A DNA stretch of 64,000 nucleotides from CAYUWG01 sp964448285 (lineage in GTDB: Bacteria > Bacteroidota > Ignavibacteria > SZUA-365): NCBI GenBank assembly GCA_964448285.1, contig CAYUWG010000007.1, positions 26,359 to 90,358 on the forward strand, in the 5' to 3' direction. Below the pieces are notes generated by a model. It did no database searches. It saw only the letters and a program-made list of their open reading frames with translations, and was not told where the DNA came from. Of this stretch, positions 8,501-16,973 are shown piece after piece. Positions within the stretch are counted from its first letter, which is position 1; the number at the start of each line of letters is the position of its first letter. The translations under genes and the position numbers were made by a program.

Positions 8501-10614
8501 TGGAGAAAGGAAGCCTACGAGGTTTCGATTGGACGTTCAAGACGAAATCGGGCAGCGTCGGCAATGGGTTAATCTTCGCGGACGTGATCGAGCAAAGCGG
8601 AGAGAAGTACCTTCTCATAAAGATCATCGACATGACCCAGCGGAACCTGGCGGAGGCGGCATTACGGGAAAGCGAAGAACGGATGAGGCTGTTCATCGAT
8701 CACGCACCCGCGGCGCTCGCAATGTTCGACCGCGAGATGCGCTACCTCGCCGTCAGCAAACGCTGGTCGGCTGATTATCAATTGACGGACGGCAGAATCA
8801 TCGGTCGGTCACATTACGACATTTTTCCCGAGATCTCCGATGAGTGGAAAGCGATTCACCGCCGTGGTTTGCGGGGCGAAGTGATCATCGCCGAGGAAGA
8901 TATGTTCATACGTGCGGATGGTTCGATACAGTGGCTTCGATGGGAAGTACGCCCATGGTATGCCGCCGACGGATCGATTGGCGGTATCGTGATTTTTTCG
9001 GAAGACATAACAGAGCGAAAAAAAGCCCAAGAGGAGCTTCGTTCGAATGAACGGCAGTTGCGCGAAAACAACATTTCACTAATCCGGCTCCTGACCCACC
9101 GCAATCTGAATGTTCAAGAACGAAGTGAGTCACGACACGAACGTGAGCGCCTGAGAATTCTGTACCTCGAGAACGATCCGGATGACGTCGTCCTTTTCAG
9201 TGAAACACTGAACAACGGCGATATCAGCCACGACCTCACCGTTTCATATGACCGAATGCAGTATATCCGTGCATTGGAGAATCCCGAATTCGATATCATC
9301 GTGCTGGACTTCCATCTGGCAGATATCAATGGAACAGAAGCGCTCGCCATGGCACAACAGGTCGCTCCGGATATTCCTGTAATCGTATTCACCGGTTCAT
9401 CCACTGAACTCGATATTGCACTGATGATGACGAGCGGCGCTTGGAATTACGTCACGAAAGAACAGCCGTCCCGCTTGATTTCGGCAATCAAGCTAGCGAT
9501 CGAGCGACGAAGGTTCATCGACGAGCAATTCGACACGGAAAGTGCTCTTCGTTCGAATCAGGAGCGGTTTCAGTCGTTGATCGAAAACAGCATCGACGGT
9601 ATAGCGCTGTTCGATGGAGATGGGACGATTCTCTATGGCAGCCCGTCAACTTCTTCTCTCATCGGATATTCATTGGAGGAATTTGAAGGCCGCAACATTC
9701 TTGATTTCGTGCACCCGGAAGACCGATCTCTCACAAGCGAGAGATTGGCGGAAGTCGTGCGACAGGAAGGCGCAAGAGTAAGTCTCGTTATGCGCTTCAC
9801 ACATAAGAATGGCGAATGGCGGATGTTGGAATCTGTTCTGACGAATCTTCTTGCATTGCCAACTGTCGGTGCGATCGTGTGCAACTACAGGGATATCACT
9901 GACCGGAAGCATGCCGAAGAAGAGATCATGCACTCGAAAGACCAACTTCGTGCCTTATCGAACCACCTCCAATCTGCAATCGAGGACGAACGCGCTCACA
10001 TCGCTCGCGAAATCCACGACGACCTCGGGCAGGCGCTTACCGCGCTCAAGATCGACGTATCGCTGTGCGAAAAACTTGCTCTTTCGGAGCCATCGGAAGC
10101 GACGACCTCAGAGCTTGAACAAGGATTCGCGACGATCAAAGACTTGCTGACGTACACCACGAAGCGCTTGCGAAACCTGATCACTTCACTTCGTCCTGAA
10201 CTGCTCCAGGAACTTGGCGTCGTGGCCGCCATCGAATGGTACATTTCGGAAATCGAGAAGAAGTCCGGTCTTGCTTGCACGCTAAACGCGAACATCTCGT
10301 CCGCAGTCGATATGGATCGCGGCATTACCGTCTATCGCATCCTTCAGGAGTCGTTGAACAACGTGATCAAACATGCAGAGGCGCATCACGTGGCAATCGA
10401 CCTGAAGGAAGAGAATGCGGCGCTCACGCTTACGATCACGGACGATGGCAAAGGAATTCAGAAGAGCGACATGAATAAACCGCAGTCCTTCGGTCTCCTG
10501 AGTATGAAGGAGCGCGCGCAACAGTTTGGCGGCGTCATGGAGATAACACGGCTTGAGCAAGGAACGCAGGTACGCTCCCGGATCCCGCTTGAAGACGCAG
10601 CGAGAGTGCAATAG
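5548..10614 (+). CDS. Multi-PAS/GAF sensor histidine kinase with internal receiver domain (DegS/NarX type)
   Basis: 1688 residues, no transmembrane segment, so a cytoplasmic sensor. Order by approximate residue: PAS 1-110; GAF 120-280; seven further PAS units to about 1160, most joined by ITERKRAEE-type linkers; a response-regulator receiver 1202-1325 (YLENDPDD, then IVLDFHLAD with the acceptor Asp, and VIVFTGSS); another PAS 1335-1455; HisKA_3 with REIHDDLGQ, phospho-His near residue 1490; HATPase_c with DDGKGI near 1632. HisKA_3 kinases usually partner LuxR-type regulators, but none is adjacent; the nearest is at 45557. The 5' half (to about 7.9-8.3 kb) looks richer in G+C by eye than the 3' half and has a stop-free antisense frame. 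The start ATG lies inside the 115-bp repeat. Confidence 0.92.
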   Translation: MKKMKTTELIEHINDGFVAFDREMNYTYVNKRGGEMLGRKPEELIGKNYWTEYPEAKGTPFANAYMKALETQETIVIEDHYEPWDRWFENRIYPSKDGLSILFSEITERKRAEQLLLAELKVMELLSAGVSLEQALTAIVEKVEALSVDTIGSILLLDPDGVHVHHGAAPRLPEAYNRALEGAPIGPEEGSCGTAMYLRQQVIVTDIQTDPLWKNYRELAGMHGLRACWSTPVIGLDGKVLASFAMYYREPRSPQEKDFKLIERMTHLAQLAIERKRAERALRETQERLTRIVETIPEGLTIVNREGAITFANPPAERILGLSRADITQRSYNDPQWKITALDGSPFPDEDLPFARVKAGEGSVYDVEHAIVYPNGKRVALSINASPLRDAKGNFDGMVASITDITERKRAEETLRESEARFKAIASNTPDHILMQNRELKYTLVINPQLGLTEQDMLGKTDHYFLPKEEADRLTQVKTRVFETGEAVHFETTLISKSGQPEFFDGSYVPRLGAQGQVEGLIGYFRNVTERRRAEEQLRERERQLSTLIGNLPGAVYRCRNDANFTTEFISDGAAEMFGYPADDFREHRREVGQFIHPDDGERVAAEINAALKEDRAFQLTYRILSATGEQKWVWERGMGIKNAEGEVEVLEGFATDITERKRAEEALKRSENLYRTLAHNIPDSAVALFDKDLRFLLVDGKAVGVAGPPRELVEGRTIWEAFPQEVCQLIEPIYRSTLAGNETTLETPFGDRLFESQYVPIRDDDGNIFAGMVMSLDITERKRVEEALHTSEEKFSVIFKKAPFAAGLSSVSDGAYVEVNEEFERIFGFSREKIIGKTSLDLGMYPDLEMRKRAAELFRKQGYVHNLDLRLQSRTGEQHDVMINSDLVEIAGEKYILTTANDITERKRMEGEVIKARELFEKIFHYSPVAAALELLSGRIITDINSAFEELFGFTREELIGKSITGFDLWENDGERDKAFQSLMEKGSLRGFDWTFKTKSGSVGNGLIFADVIEQSGEKYLLIKIIDMTQRNLAEAALRESEERMRLFIDHAPAALAMFDREMRYLAVSKRWSADYQLTDGRIIGRSHYDIFPEISDEWKAIHRRGLRGEVIIAEEDMFIRADGSIQWLRWEVRPWYAADGSIGGIVIFSEDITERKKAQEELRSNERQLRENNISLIRLLTHRNLNVQERSESRHERERLRILYLENDPDDVVLFSETLNNGDISHDLTVSYDRMQYIRALENPEFDIIVLDFHLADINGTEALAMAQQVAPDIPVIVFTGSSTELDIALMMTSGAWNYVTKEQPSRLISAIKLAIERRRFIDEQFDTESALRSNQERFQSLIENSIDGIALFDGDGTILYGSPSTSSLIGYSLEEFEGRNILDFVHPEDRSLTSERLAEVVRQEGARVSLVMRFTHKNGEWRMLESVLTNLLALPTVGAIVCNYRDITDRKHAEEEIMHSKDQLRALSNHLQSAIEDERAHIAREIHDDLGQALTALKIDVSLCEKLALSEPSEATTSELEQGFATIKDLLTYTTKRLRNLITSLRPELLQELGVVAAIEWYISEIEKKSGLACTLNANISSAVDMDRGITVYRILQESLNNVIKHAEAHHVAIDLKEENAALTLTITDDGKGIQKSDMNKPQSFGLLSMKERAQQFGGVMEITRLEQGTQVRSRIPLEDAARVQ

Positions 10615-10682
10615 CGCTCAACGACTTTCCGGCATTCGAAGAACTTTGCAGCCCACGCCTGAAGCGCGTTGAACGCGGATGA

Positions 10683-13619
10683 TCACATCGTATGAGGTTT
10701 CGTCAAGCCGCAGAGTTGCAGTAACGCCAGCACCGCGCTCGCCTGCCCGCCGACGTGCTCACCGAGCGCACGGTACGATTCGAACTGCTGCATATCGAAG
10801 AACTGGTCGCCCGTGCTTTCATGGGGGAATCGCGGATTCGTTCTGTTATAGTTTTCGACGTGAGCCGGCAGCTTCCAATCGAGTTCGTCGAACTGTTTGC
10901 GTAATTCGAGAGCGAATTGCTCGCTTCGTTCTCTTCTCTCTGCAATGCGCTTCCGTTTGTTGAGCGTTTTCGTATCGAGCGCTTCGGATGATTTCAGGAT
11001 CATCTCGATCCACGGGTAACCTTGAGTGATGCCCGGGTCGCTTCGCTGCACTTCGAGCGCTTTCATCGGATTCCACTCGCTGACCGATGCTTTGAGATAG
11101 ACGAGTACCCCTGTCTCCGCGTCTTTCCCTTCCATCTTGGGATAATGGATCAGTCCGACAGTTGCGCTCGCATCGCTGACGGAGATGTCATTCTCCTTTC
11201 TGTGTTCCTGAAGCGGCGTCAGGTCGATCTCGATGCGGATGTTCTCTTCGATGAACGCCAATCGCGCAGCGTGATTGAACGAACCGAAGTCGTATTTCGC
11301 ATCAGCCTCCGCATCGACAACGACGATGACTTTACACCGTCGCTGCAGGAGCGGGAGCAGTCCGAGATTGTCGCCCGTGTGACCTCCGTCCGTGACGTTC
11401 ACCAGTCGTGACTTTGCGTTCGTCCTGCCGAACATCTCTCGCACTAAATATTTCAACCAGAGCGTCGTTTTCTTTTCGACGCGCTTGACTCTACCGGAGT
11501 AGTACCAGGGATTCTCCATCCACTGTCCGAGCCGGAGATTGAACAGCGTCATGAAGAACGCCTGGGCCGGCGATGAAAACATTCCCATCGAAGATGACGC
11601 GGCTGCACCGGAGATCGTCATCGCACCCGCGAGCGTCGTGCCGCCACGGCGATACATCGACGTCGAAACGAAGCCCGTCGTCTTCGAGCCGACGAAGTAC
11701 TTCGAGAACAAAAAGTGATCGGACTTCAACGTCTTGCGAACCAGCTCATCGGAGCCGTTCATGTTGAGCGAAGCATTGATGAGGTGATAAGGGCCGCAGC
11801 CGTTTCCGTTGCCGAGGTCTTTCAGCAGGAGATGCTCGTCATTGCGAATCGTGATCATCGGCTTGCCTTGCGTCTTGCATGTTTCGGGGCGCAGCACGCG
11901 GGCGTCGGTTTGAAGGTACGCCTCAGACAACCGGTCGCGGTAAAAGAAATGGAGCGAGAGTTTGTTGGAGCTGATCAACATCGAAATCGCCGACGCAACA
12001 CCGACGAACGTCAGGCCGGTCACCAGCCGCACGAACCACGATTGGCCGCCGATCGCATACACTGCGATCAGCAGCTTCGTCGCGGGTACGAAGAAGGCAA
12101 GCAGCGTTATCACCATCAGCACATTGAGTATCAGTCCGAAGTGCCTCTCGAAGAATTTCTCCGGTGCGACGATCGGTGCGATAGTCTTCGTTTTCCCGAA
12201 CAAAAACGCTCCTGCGAGGAACAGGAAAAACCCGAACCATGCCGAAAAGGAAATGGAACTGAGTGAGTTCATGAAGATCAGCACGACCGGAAAGAGAAAC
12301 GCGGCCAGCACGCCATAGATTGCGGCGCCGCGGAGAGCGCTGTAAAGCGAACGTCGAATGCGATCGAATGAAGCATCACCCAGTTCCAATGCGAGCATCG
12401 CAAGTATGCCGACGATAAATGCCGCGACGGAAAAGGACATGGGAACGAGCAGCGGCCAAAGACGCGATACCTCATTCGTCCAGTTCGAAGCGAGCAAAGT
12501 AAGAACGATGACGAAAGCGACGGAGCCATAGTTGAACCAATGGATGAACCGATCATGCAGGATTGCGTCACGTGAAGTCCCTGCCGGCGTTGAGCAGTGA
12601 GGCGGCAAGGATTCCAACCTCCTCAGTTTTCGGGACAAGAAAAACGCGAAGATGGAAATGAAGAGAGCTTCTATCGCGCCGATTATTCCCGGCCATACGA
12701 GGAACGGTAGTATCGTCTTCGTATCGAACAGCGATTCAGCGCCTTCCATATGTTTGAAAGGCTCGACGAACACATTCGCAAGCGGCTCTCGCAAACCTTC
12801 GTCGTAATACGTTTTCACCGCTTCCACAATGCTGAGCGTTGTGGCATCCTTATCGATGAAGCTGAACTTCGACACGTGATACCGCACTGCCGGCTCGTAG
12901 GTGAATCCGACCAGCGAATGTTGAGCCTCTTTATCGTAGTGTGCAATAGGATAGAGGAGCGCATGAAAAAGTGCAATGACGCCGACATACAGAAGAGCGA
13001 AAAGCACGACGTGATACAACAGCGCGAATGCTGTGGTACCGACTATGCGTTGGATTTCGAAGCTGAATGTCCCGGTTTTTTTCCCAAGGTAATTTCCATG
13101 TGAGCGGAGATGATGAATCTGATGCATCTCGCTGTTGCGGATCACATCCGGTTCTCCATCGCAGGGATACGCATCCGCGTTTTGCGGCAATCCCTCTTCG
13201 CGTGCGACGCGGTAGCCTATTTCTTCATTCAATCCGGTGAAGGGAGAGTTGTCGTGATCGACGCCGCTGGGATTGACGCGGGGTGTTTCTCCCGTCAGGA
13301 GGGAGGAAAGGCACGAACCGATATACCCGCCGCCGGAGACCGTGCTGAGATAATCGAATCGGCGAAAGATGCCTTTCGGGAAGATGCCGCGTTTCCGCGT
13401 CAGTCCCTGGATGACGCCGAGAGCGAACGTTGCGGCACGAATGCCGCCACCGGAAAACGCGACACCCCAGATATTTTTCGGTCGGTCGTTCTCGTTTTTC
13501 GTTTTCCCAAAGACGCGCTTACGGCGGTCATGGAGATAGCAATTCTCCGTCGAGATGACATCATCCACAGTGGAGACGAATTCTTTCGGTTGCTTCACAT
13601 TCTTCTGAGTTTGGATCAT
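10683..13619 (-). CDS. Membrane-embedded patatin-like phospholipase
   Basis: 978 residues. N-terminal patatin signature: oxyanion motif SGGGIR (56-61) and nucleophile elbow TVSGGG (Ser95). The catalytic-dyad Asp is in NVTDGGHTGDN near residue 743. Between them lies a long insert with several hydrophobic stretches (about 200-225, 310-330, 370-520 and 540-600), so the enzyme is probably an integral membrane protein. No signal peptide is seen. Patatin-like enzymes hydrolyse acyl esters of phospholipids. It starts 15 bp after the stop of the M15 peptidase gene, suggesting one transcript that also carries a peptidoglycan hydrolase. The physiological target, own membrane or foreign cells, cannot be told from sequence. 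Confidence 0.88.
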   Translation of the reverse strand: MIQTQKNVKQPKEFVSTVDDVISTENCYLHDRRKRVFGKTKNENDRPKNIWGVAFSGGGIRAATFALGVIQGLTRKRGIFPKGIFRRFDYLSTVSGGGYIGSCLSSLLTGETPRVNPSGVDHDNSPFTGLNEEIGYRVAREEGLPQNADAYPCDGEPDVIRNSEMHQIHHLRSHGNYLGKKTGTFSFEIQRIVGTTAFALLYHVVLFALLYVGVIALFHALLYPIAHYDKEAQHSLVGFTYEPAVRYHVSKFSFIDKDATTLSIVEAVKTYYDEGLREPLANVFVEPFKHMEGAESLFDTKTILPFLVWPGIIGAIEALFISIFAFFLSRKLRRLESLPPHCSTPAGTSRDAILHDRFIHWFNYGSVAFVIVLTLLASNWTNEVSRLWPLLVPMSFSVAAFIVGILAMLALELGDASFDRIRRSLYSALRGAAIYGVLAAFLFPVVLIFMNSLSSISFSAWFGFFLFLAGAFLFGKTKTIAPIVAPEKFFERHFGLILNVLMVITLLAFFVPATKLLIAVYAIGGQSWFVRLVTGLTFVGVASAISMLISSNKLSLHFFYRDRLSEAYLQTDARVLRPETCKTQGKPMITIRNDEHLLLKDLGNGNGCGPYHLINASLNMNGSDELVRKTLKSDHFLFSKYFVGSKTTGFVSTSMYRRGGTTLAGAMTISGAAASSSMGMFSSPAQAFFMTLFNLRLGQWMENPWYYSGRVKRVEKKTTLWLKYLVREMFGRTNAKSRLVNVTDGGHTGDNLGLLPLLQRRCKVIVVVDAEADAKYDFGSFNHAARLAFIEENIRIEIDLTPLQEHRKENDISVSDASATVGLIHYPKMEGKDAETGVLVYLKASVSEWNPMKALEVQRSDPGITQGYPWIEMILKSSEALDTKTLNKRKRIAERRERSEQFALELRKQFDELDWKLPAHVENYNRTNPRFPHESTGDQFFDMQQFESYRALGEHVGGQASAVLALLQLCGLTKPHTM

Positions 13620-13634
13620 GGTGTCCGCCGTGGG

Positions 13635-14417
13635 TTACGATTTCAGTTCTGCGATTTCGAAATGCATTCCGTCGTAGCGGGTGAAATGCCCGCCCCAAAA
13701 GAAACCGTGCTCGTGCGCGATGGGCACAAGCTCACGCACGCTTCCTTTGCTTCCGACAAGGGCAGGTATCGTCCCGAGTCGATTCCAGGGAACGTTGATA
13801 TCGAAGGCAGTTCCGTGCGCGTGACTGCTGAGCGATGTTCCGCCGCGAACGAGTCGGGGAACGTAAGAGCCTGCATAACTCAGAACGAGAGGGAGGAGGC
13901 CCTTCTTCTCCCAAGCATCCCACAGCGCAAGGAGCTGTTGCTTCGCCGCTTTGTGAAAACGAATCGTCCCGTCAGCAGGCGCGCCCTTCACGCCGGCAAG
14001 CTGCGGTACCTCGATGCGAACGATATGCACTTTGTCCCAGCCGTTCGTGATGCGAATCGCTTCAGGGTTCGATGCGACCGGTGTGTGGACGAATTCGATA
14101 CGCCCGAACAGCGCTTGCTTCTGCGATTGGTTCAACGCCTTGAAGGAAGGACGCGGAGGAAAATCCGGTTGAAGGTCGGGGTCGCCGGCAGGATAGGGAA
14201 CGCCTTCGAAGCCGAGCACCATCGCCTGCCCATACGTCTTGTTCCCGACGATCCCGTCAGCTTTCAATTTGTATTTCCGTTGAAAGGCCTTCGTCGCTTC
14301 GTGCGTGTTTTTCCCGAACACGCCATCGGCGGTACCGAAATACAGTGCCTGCCCGATGAGGAAATATTGCCAGCGCTTGACTGCGGGACCACTGTCATTC
14401 AACCGAATCGTTTTCAT
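13635..14417 (-). CDS. Peptidoglycan-binding domain + M15 D-Ala-D-Ala carboxypeptidase/endolysin-like protein
   Basis: 260 residues. Residues 5-65 are a PG_binding_1 repeat (SGPAVKRWQYFL, DGVFGKNTHEATKAFQRKY, ADGIVGNKTY). The C-terminal region is a metallopeptidase of the M15/VanY family: SSHAHGTAFDIN supplies zinc ligands His199 and Asp206, and DGMHFEI supplies His252. Predicted to cleave peptide cross-links or D-Ala-D-Ala ends in peptidoglycan. There is no signal peptide, the arrangement of a phage-type endolysin, although no phage genes are nearby. The start is fixed by a strong AAGGAGG four bases before the ATG. First gene of a probable operon with the patatin gene 15 bp downstream. Confidence 0.9.
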   Translation of the reverse strand: MKTIRLNDSGPAVKRWQYFLIGQALYFGTADGVFGKNTHEATKAFQRKYKLKADGIVGNKTYGQAMVLGFEGVPYPAGDPDLQPDFPPRPSFKALNQSQKQALFGRIEFVHTPVASNPEAIRITNGWDKVHIVRIEVPQLAGVKGAPADGTIRFHKAAKQQLLALWDAWEKKGLLPLVLSYAGSYVPRLVRGGTSLSSHAHGTAFDINVPWNRLGTIPALVGSKGSVRELVPIAHEHGFFWGGHFTRYDGMHFEIAELKS

Positions 14418-14651
14418 CGTTCCTCCTTGTGAGAATGGAAGCGGCTCGACCGAAACTCTGACTTTATGCTCGGCGATTCGTCGCCGCGATCTGTTTCGTG
14501 AACCGGGAGTGATTTCATGGGCAACATAGAATCGGACTGAAGAAAATCCAGTGTGAAGCCATGTTCATACGGAGAAAGCGTTATCCGATCTACCTCATTC
14601 CGTTTCGAGTCAAATATCTGTCAGAGCTAGGTTGCAACAATGAAATTCCTT

Positions 14652-16502
14652 TTATTTCACTACCACCATTTGCCTTCTCAACACGTTTCCTTCTGTTCTC
14701 AACTCGTATGAATACATCCCCGGATAGTATTTTACGGTGTTGAACGTAGCGGAGTACTCGCCCTCGGTTAGAACATCATCCACAAGTCTTTCTAATTCAC
14801 GTCCAAGCATATCATACACAGTGAGCGTTGCATGAGCAGGTTCATGAAGTGCAAAGCGGATGACCGTGGATGAAAAGAACGGATTAGGAAAATTCTGACT
14901 CAACTCTATCGATTGTGGATAAGCGATTTCAACAGCCACGACTTTTGAATACTCATAACTTCCATCCCAATCAAGTTGCTTTAGGCGGTAGTAGTACGTG
15001 CCCGGTAGAAAATCCGAATGATCGGTGAAGCTATACGAATGAAGAACGTTGCTTGTACCATTACCTACAACATAACCGATGGTTTTCCATATATCATTCA
15101 CACCGGAGATCCCTTTCCGATTGAGTGAAGAAACTTTTCGTTCGACATCGAAGCCATAATTATCAACCTCGGCTGTTGTTTGCCAATACAGAACGATTTT
15201 CCTTTCTGATGATTTTGCTTGGAAGGATGTAAGTTCGATAGGTAGCGGATTATTTGAATCCGTAAAACTCGCAATATAATATGCGTCTATACTATCGACT
15301 TGATTGAAATAACCTCCAACCATCATTTTTCCCGCAGATGTGTTGACGACAAGCGCCTCAACGCCGCCACCATGCGTTCCGCCACCCAAAGCAGACCAAC
15401 TGTTGCCGTTCCACTTAGCAATATGATTAGCAGAACTACCACCGGCTGTCGTGAAAGCTCCACCCGCATACACATCACTCCCCGAAACAGCGATTGCCTC
15501 GACTTCACTATTCACTCCACTCCCCAGAGCAGACCAACTGCTGCCGTTCCACTTAGCAATATTATTCGCAGAACTACCGCCGGCTGTGGAGAATCCTCCT
15601 CCCGCATACACATCACTACCCAAGACTGCGATTGCCCTGACAGCGTTATTCATTCCAGTCCCCAGAGCAGACCAACTGTTACCGTTCCATTTGGCTATTG
15701 AGTTTGTTGAGATACCACCGGCTGTGGCGAAATATCCACCCACATAAACATCACTCCCCGAGACGGTGATTGCAATGACATCGTCACCGATATTCATTCC
15801 AGTCCCCAGAGCAGACCAATTACTACCGTTCCATTTGGCTATTGAATTTGCAGAGATGCCGCCGGCTGAGGTGAAATTTCCACCCACATACACATTACTC
15901 CCCGAAACTGCGATTGCATATACATAGCCATTAATTCCAGCCCCTAGAGAAGACCAACTGTTACCGTTCCATTTGGCAATAGAAGTTGCAGGATTGCCTC
16001 CGGCTGTTGTGAATCCTCCTCCAACAAACACATCACTCCCCGAAACCGCGATTGCAAATACATTACCATCCATTCCAGTCCCTAGAGAAGACCAACTGCT
16101 GCCGTTCCATTTTGCGATTCGATTCGCAGAGCTGCCACCGGCTAGGGTGAATTCTCCTCCCACGTAAACATCACTGCCCGAGACTGCGATTGCTTTGACC
16201 GCATCATTCATTCCACTCCCTAGAGCAGACCATGCAATGACTTGTGTTTCCAGAGGTTTTCCTTTCGCAAAGAATTCCGGTGATTTTATCAGTGGGTCAA
16301 CCGTTACCTTATACCCGTTTATATAGAGCGAACTGTTAAAGCCGTCGCCGGCTTTAAGTGTGCCGTTTGTATTCAAACGCTCTGCAATGGGAGTGCCTTC
16401 ACACCGCGTGTTGTTATCGAGCGTAACCTCCTGTGCATTAACCTTTGCGAACAATGTAATGCAAAGAAGGAAGATGATCGGAAAAGCTGTCGTGTGTGTC
16501 AT
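14652..16502 (-). CDS. Secreted repeat protein with T9SS type A sorting domain
   Basis: 616 residues from the ATG at 16502, chosen because GGAG lies 7 bases upstream and a signal peptide follows at once (MTHTTAFPIIFLLCITLF, cleaved after NA-QE). Residues about 90-415 are seven units of about 46 residues of the pattern KWNGSSWSALGTGM ... AIAVSGSDVYVGGxFTTAGG, probably forming a beta-propeller. A linker with the typical phrase YYRLKQLDWDGSYEYS follows, and the last 80 residues are a T9SS tail (LSQNFPNPFFSSTVIRF, VYDMLGRELERL). T9SS cargo crosses the outer membrane and is anchored or released; ligand unknown. The repeats are so alike at DNA level that copy number could vary or be misassembled. 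Confidence 0.92.
   Translation of the reverse strand: MTHTTAFPIIFLLCITLFAKVNAQEVTLDNNTRCEGTPIAERLNTNGTLKAGDGFNSSLYINGYKVTVDPLIKSPEFFAKGKPLETQVIAWSALGSGMNDAVKAIAVSGSDVYVGGEFTLAGGSSANRIAKWNGSSWSSLGTGMDGNVFAIAVSGSDVFVGGGFTTAGGNPATSIAKWNGNSWSSLGAGINGYVYAIAVSGSNVYVGGNFTSAGGISANSIAKWNGSNWSALGTGMNIGDDVIAITVSGSDVYVGGYFATAGGISTNSIAKWNGNSWSALGTGMNNAVRAIAVLGSDVYAGGGFSTAGGSSANNIAKWNGSSWSALGSGVNSEVEAIAVSGSDVYAGGAFTTAGGSSANHIAKWNGNSWSALGGGTHGGGVEALVVNTSAGKMMVGGYFNQVDSIDAYYIASFTDSNNPLPIELTSFQAKSSERKIVLYWQTTAEVDNYGFDVERKVSSLNRKGISGVNDIWKTIGYVVGNGTSNVLHSYSFTDHSDFLPGTYYYRLKQLDWDGSYEYSKVVAVEIAYPQSIELSQNFPNPFFSSTVIRFALHEPAHATLTVYDMLGRELERLVDDVLTEGEYSATFNTVKYYPGMYSYELRTEGNVLRRQMVVVK
15250..16240 (-). repeat. Seven in-frame ~138-bp coding repeats
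   Basis: Direct repeats inside the T9SS gene at 14652, each about 138 bp (46 codons). On the plus strand the recurring strings are AGCAGACCAACTG and TTCCATTTGGC. High identity between units indicates recent expansion or ongoing homogenisation. Confidence 0.85.
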
Positions 16503-16628
16503 GATATTTCTCCGGGAGGTTTTTGTTTTTTGTGTCATGCCGAGCAAACTCGATTGAAAACGATAGCATTTCACAGGACAACATAATCATTCTATTCGTA
16601 TTGTAAAGTGACATGAGGGTAATTCAAC

Positions 16629-16973
16629 CTATTGATGTGTCTTCATCACTTCATGGAGCACAATGCTACTTGCATTCGCCACGTTGAGCAAGTCGATGCC
16701 TTCACGCATAGGGATGGAGTAGAGTGATGTGCCGTCAGCGAGAAGTTCTTTCGTGAATTCCGTCGCCTTCGCTTCCAAACACCAAGCGCATTGGATAACC
16801 ATCGTGCTGCGGCAGCGCCGTGCCACCGGCGGGACCCCCCGACAATGTGCCATCCGTGCTTCTCCTTCGTTGAACGCAGCGTCTCAAGGATATCTCCGTT
16901 GTGATGGAAGCGAAGGGTGAAGAACATCCAGATCGAAACGTGCACCGCCCTTCGCCTTCGTATATTTCCGCAT
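16629..16973 (-). pseudogene. Frameshifted, truncated TrmH/SpoU-family RNA methyltransferase remnant
   Basis: Reading three frames in turn on the minus strand rebuilds a SpoU C-terminal half. From the ATG at 16973: MRKYTKAKGGARFDLDV; a shift gives FFTLRFHHNGDILETLRS and KEKHGWHIVGG; a shift gives PMRLVFGSEGDGI; a third shift gives TKELLADGTSLYSIPM and GIDLLNVANASSIVLHEVM, then a TAG stop. LVFGsEGdGI and IPM..GIdsLNVAnAss are the SAM-knot motifs of 2'-O-ribose methyltransferases. At least three frameshifts, and absence of the N-terminal half of the domain, make it non-functional unless the assembly is poor here. Its 5' end coincides with the divergent start of the methyltransferase at 16972. 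Confidence 0.82.

Noticed and set aside
13635..14417. Prophage endolysin
   Set aside because: No holin, tail, capsid, integrase or terminase gene is anywhere near; only the domain order is phage-like.
13110..14432. 440-codon plus-strand frame across the M15 peptidase and the patatin start
   Set aside because: Both minus-strand genes have full family motifs, and the plus-strand translation is Arg-rich without domains, so it is a shadow.
15250..16240. Possible CRISPR or satellite array
   Set aside because: The period is 138 bp and every unit is in frame within one T9SS gene; there are no short palindromic repeats with unique spacers.
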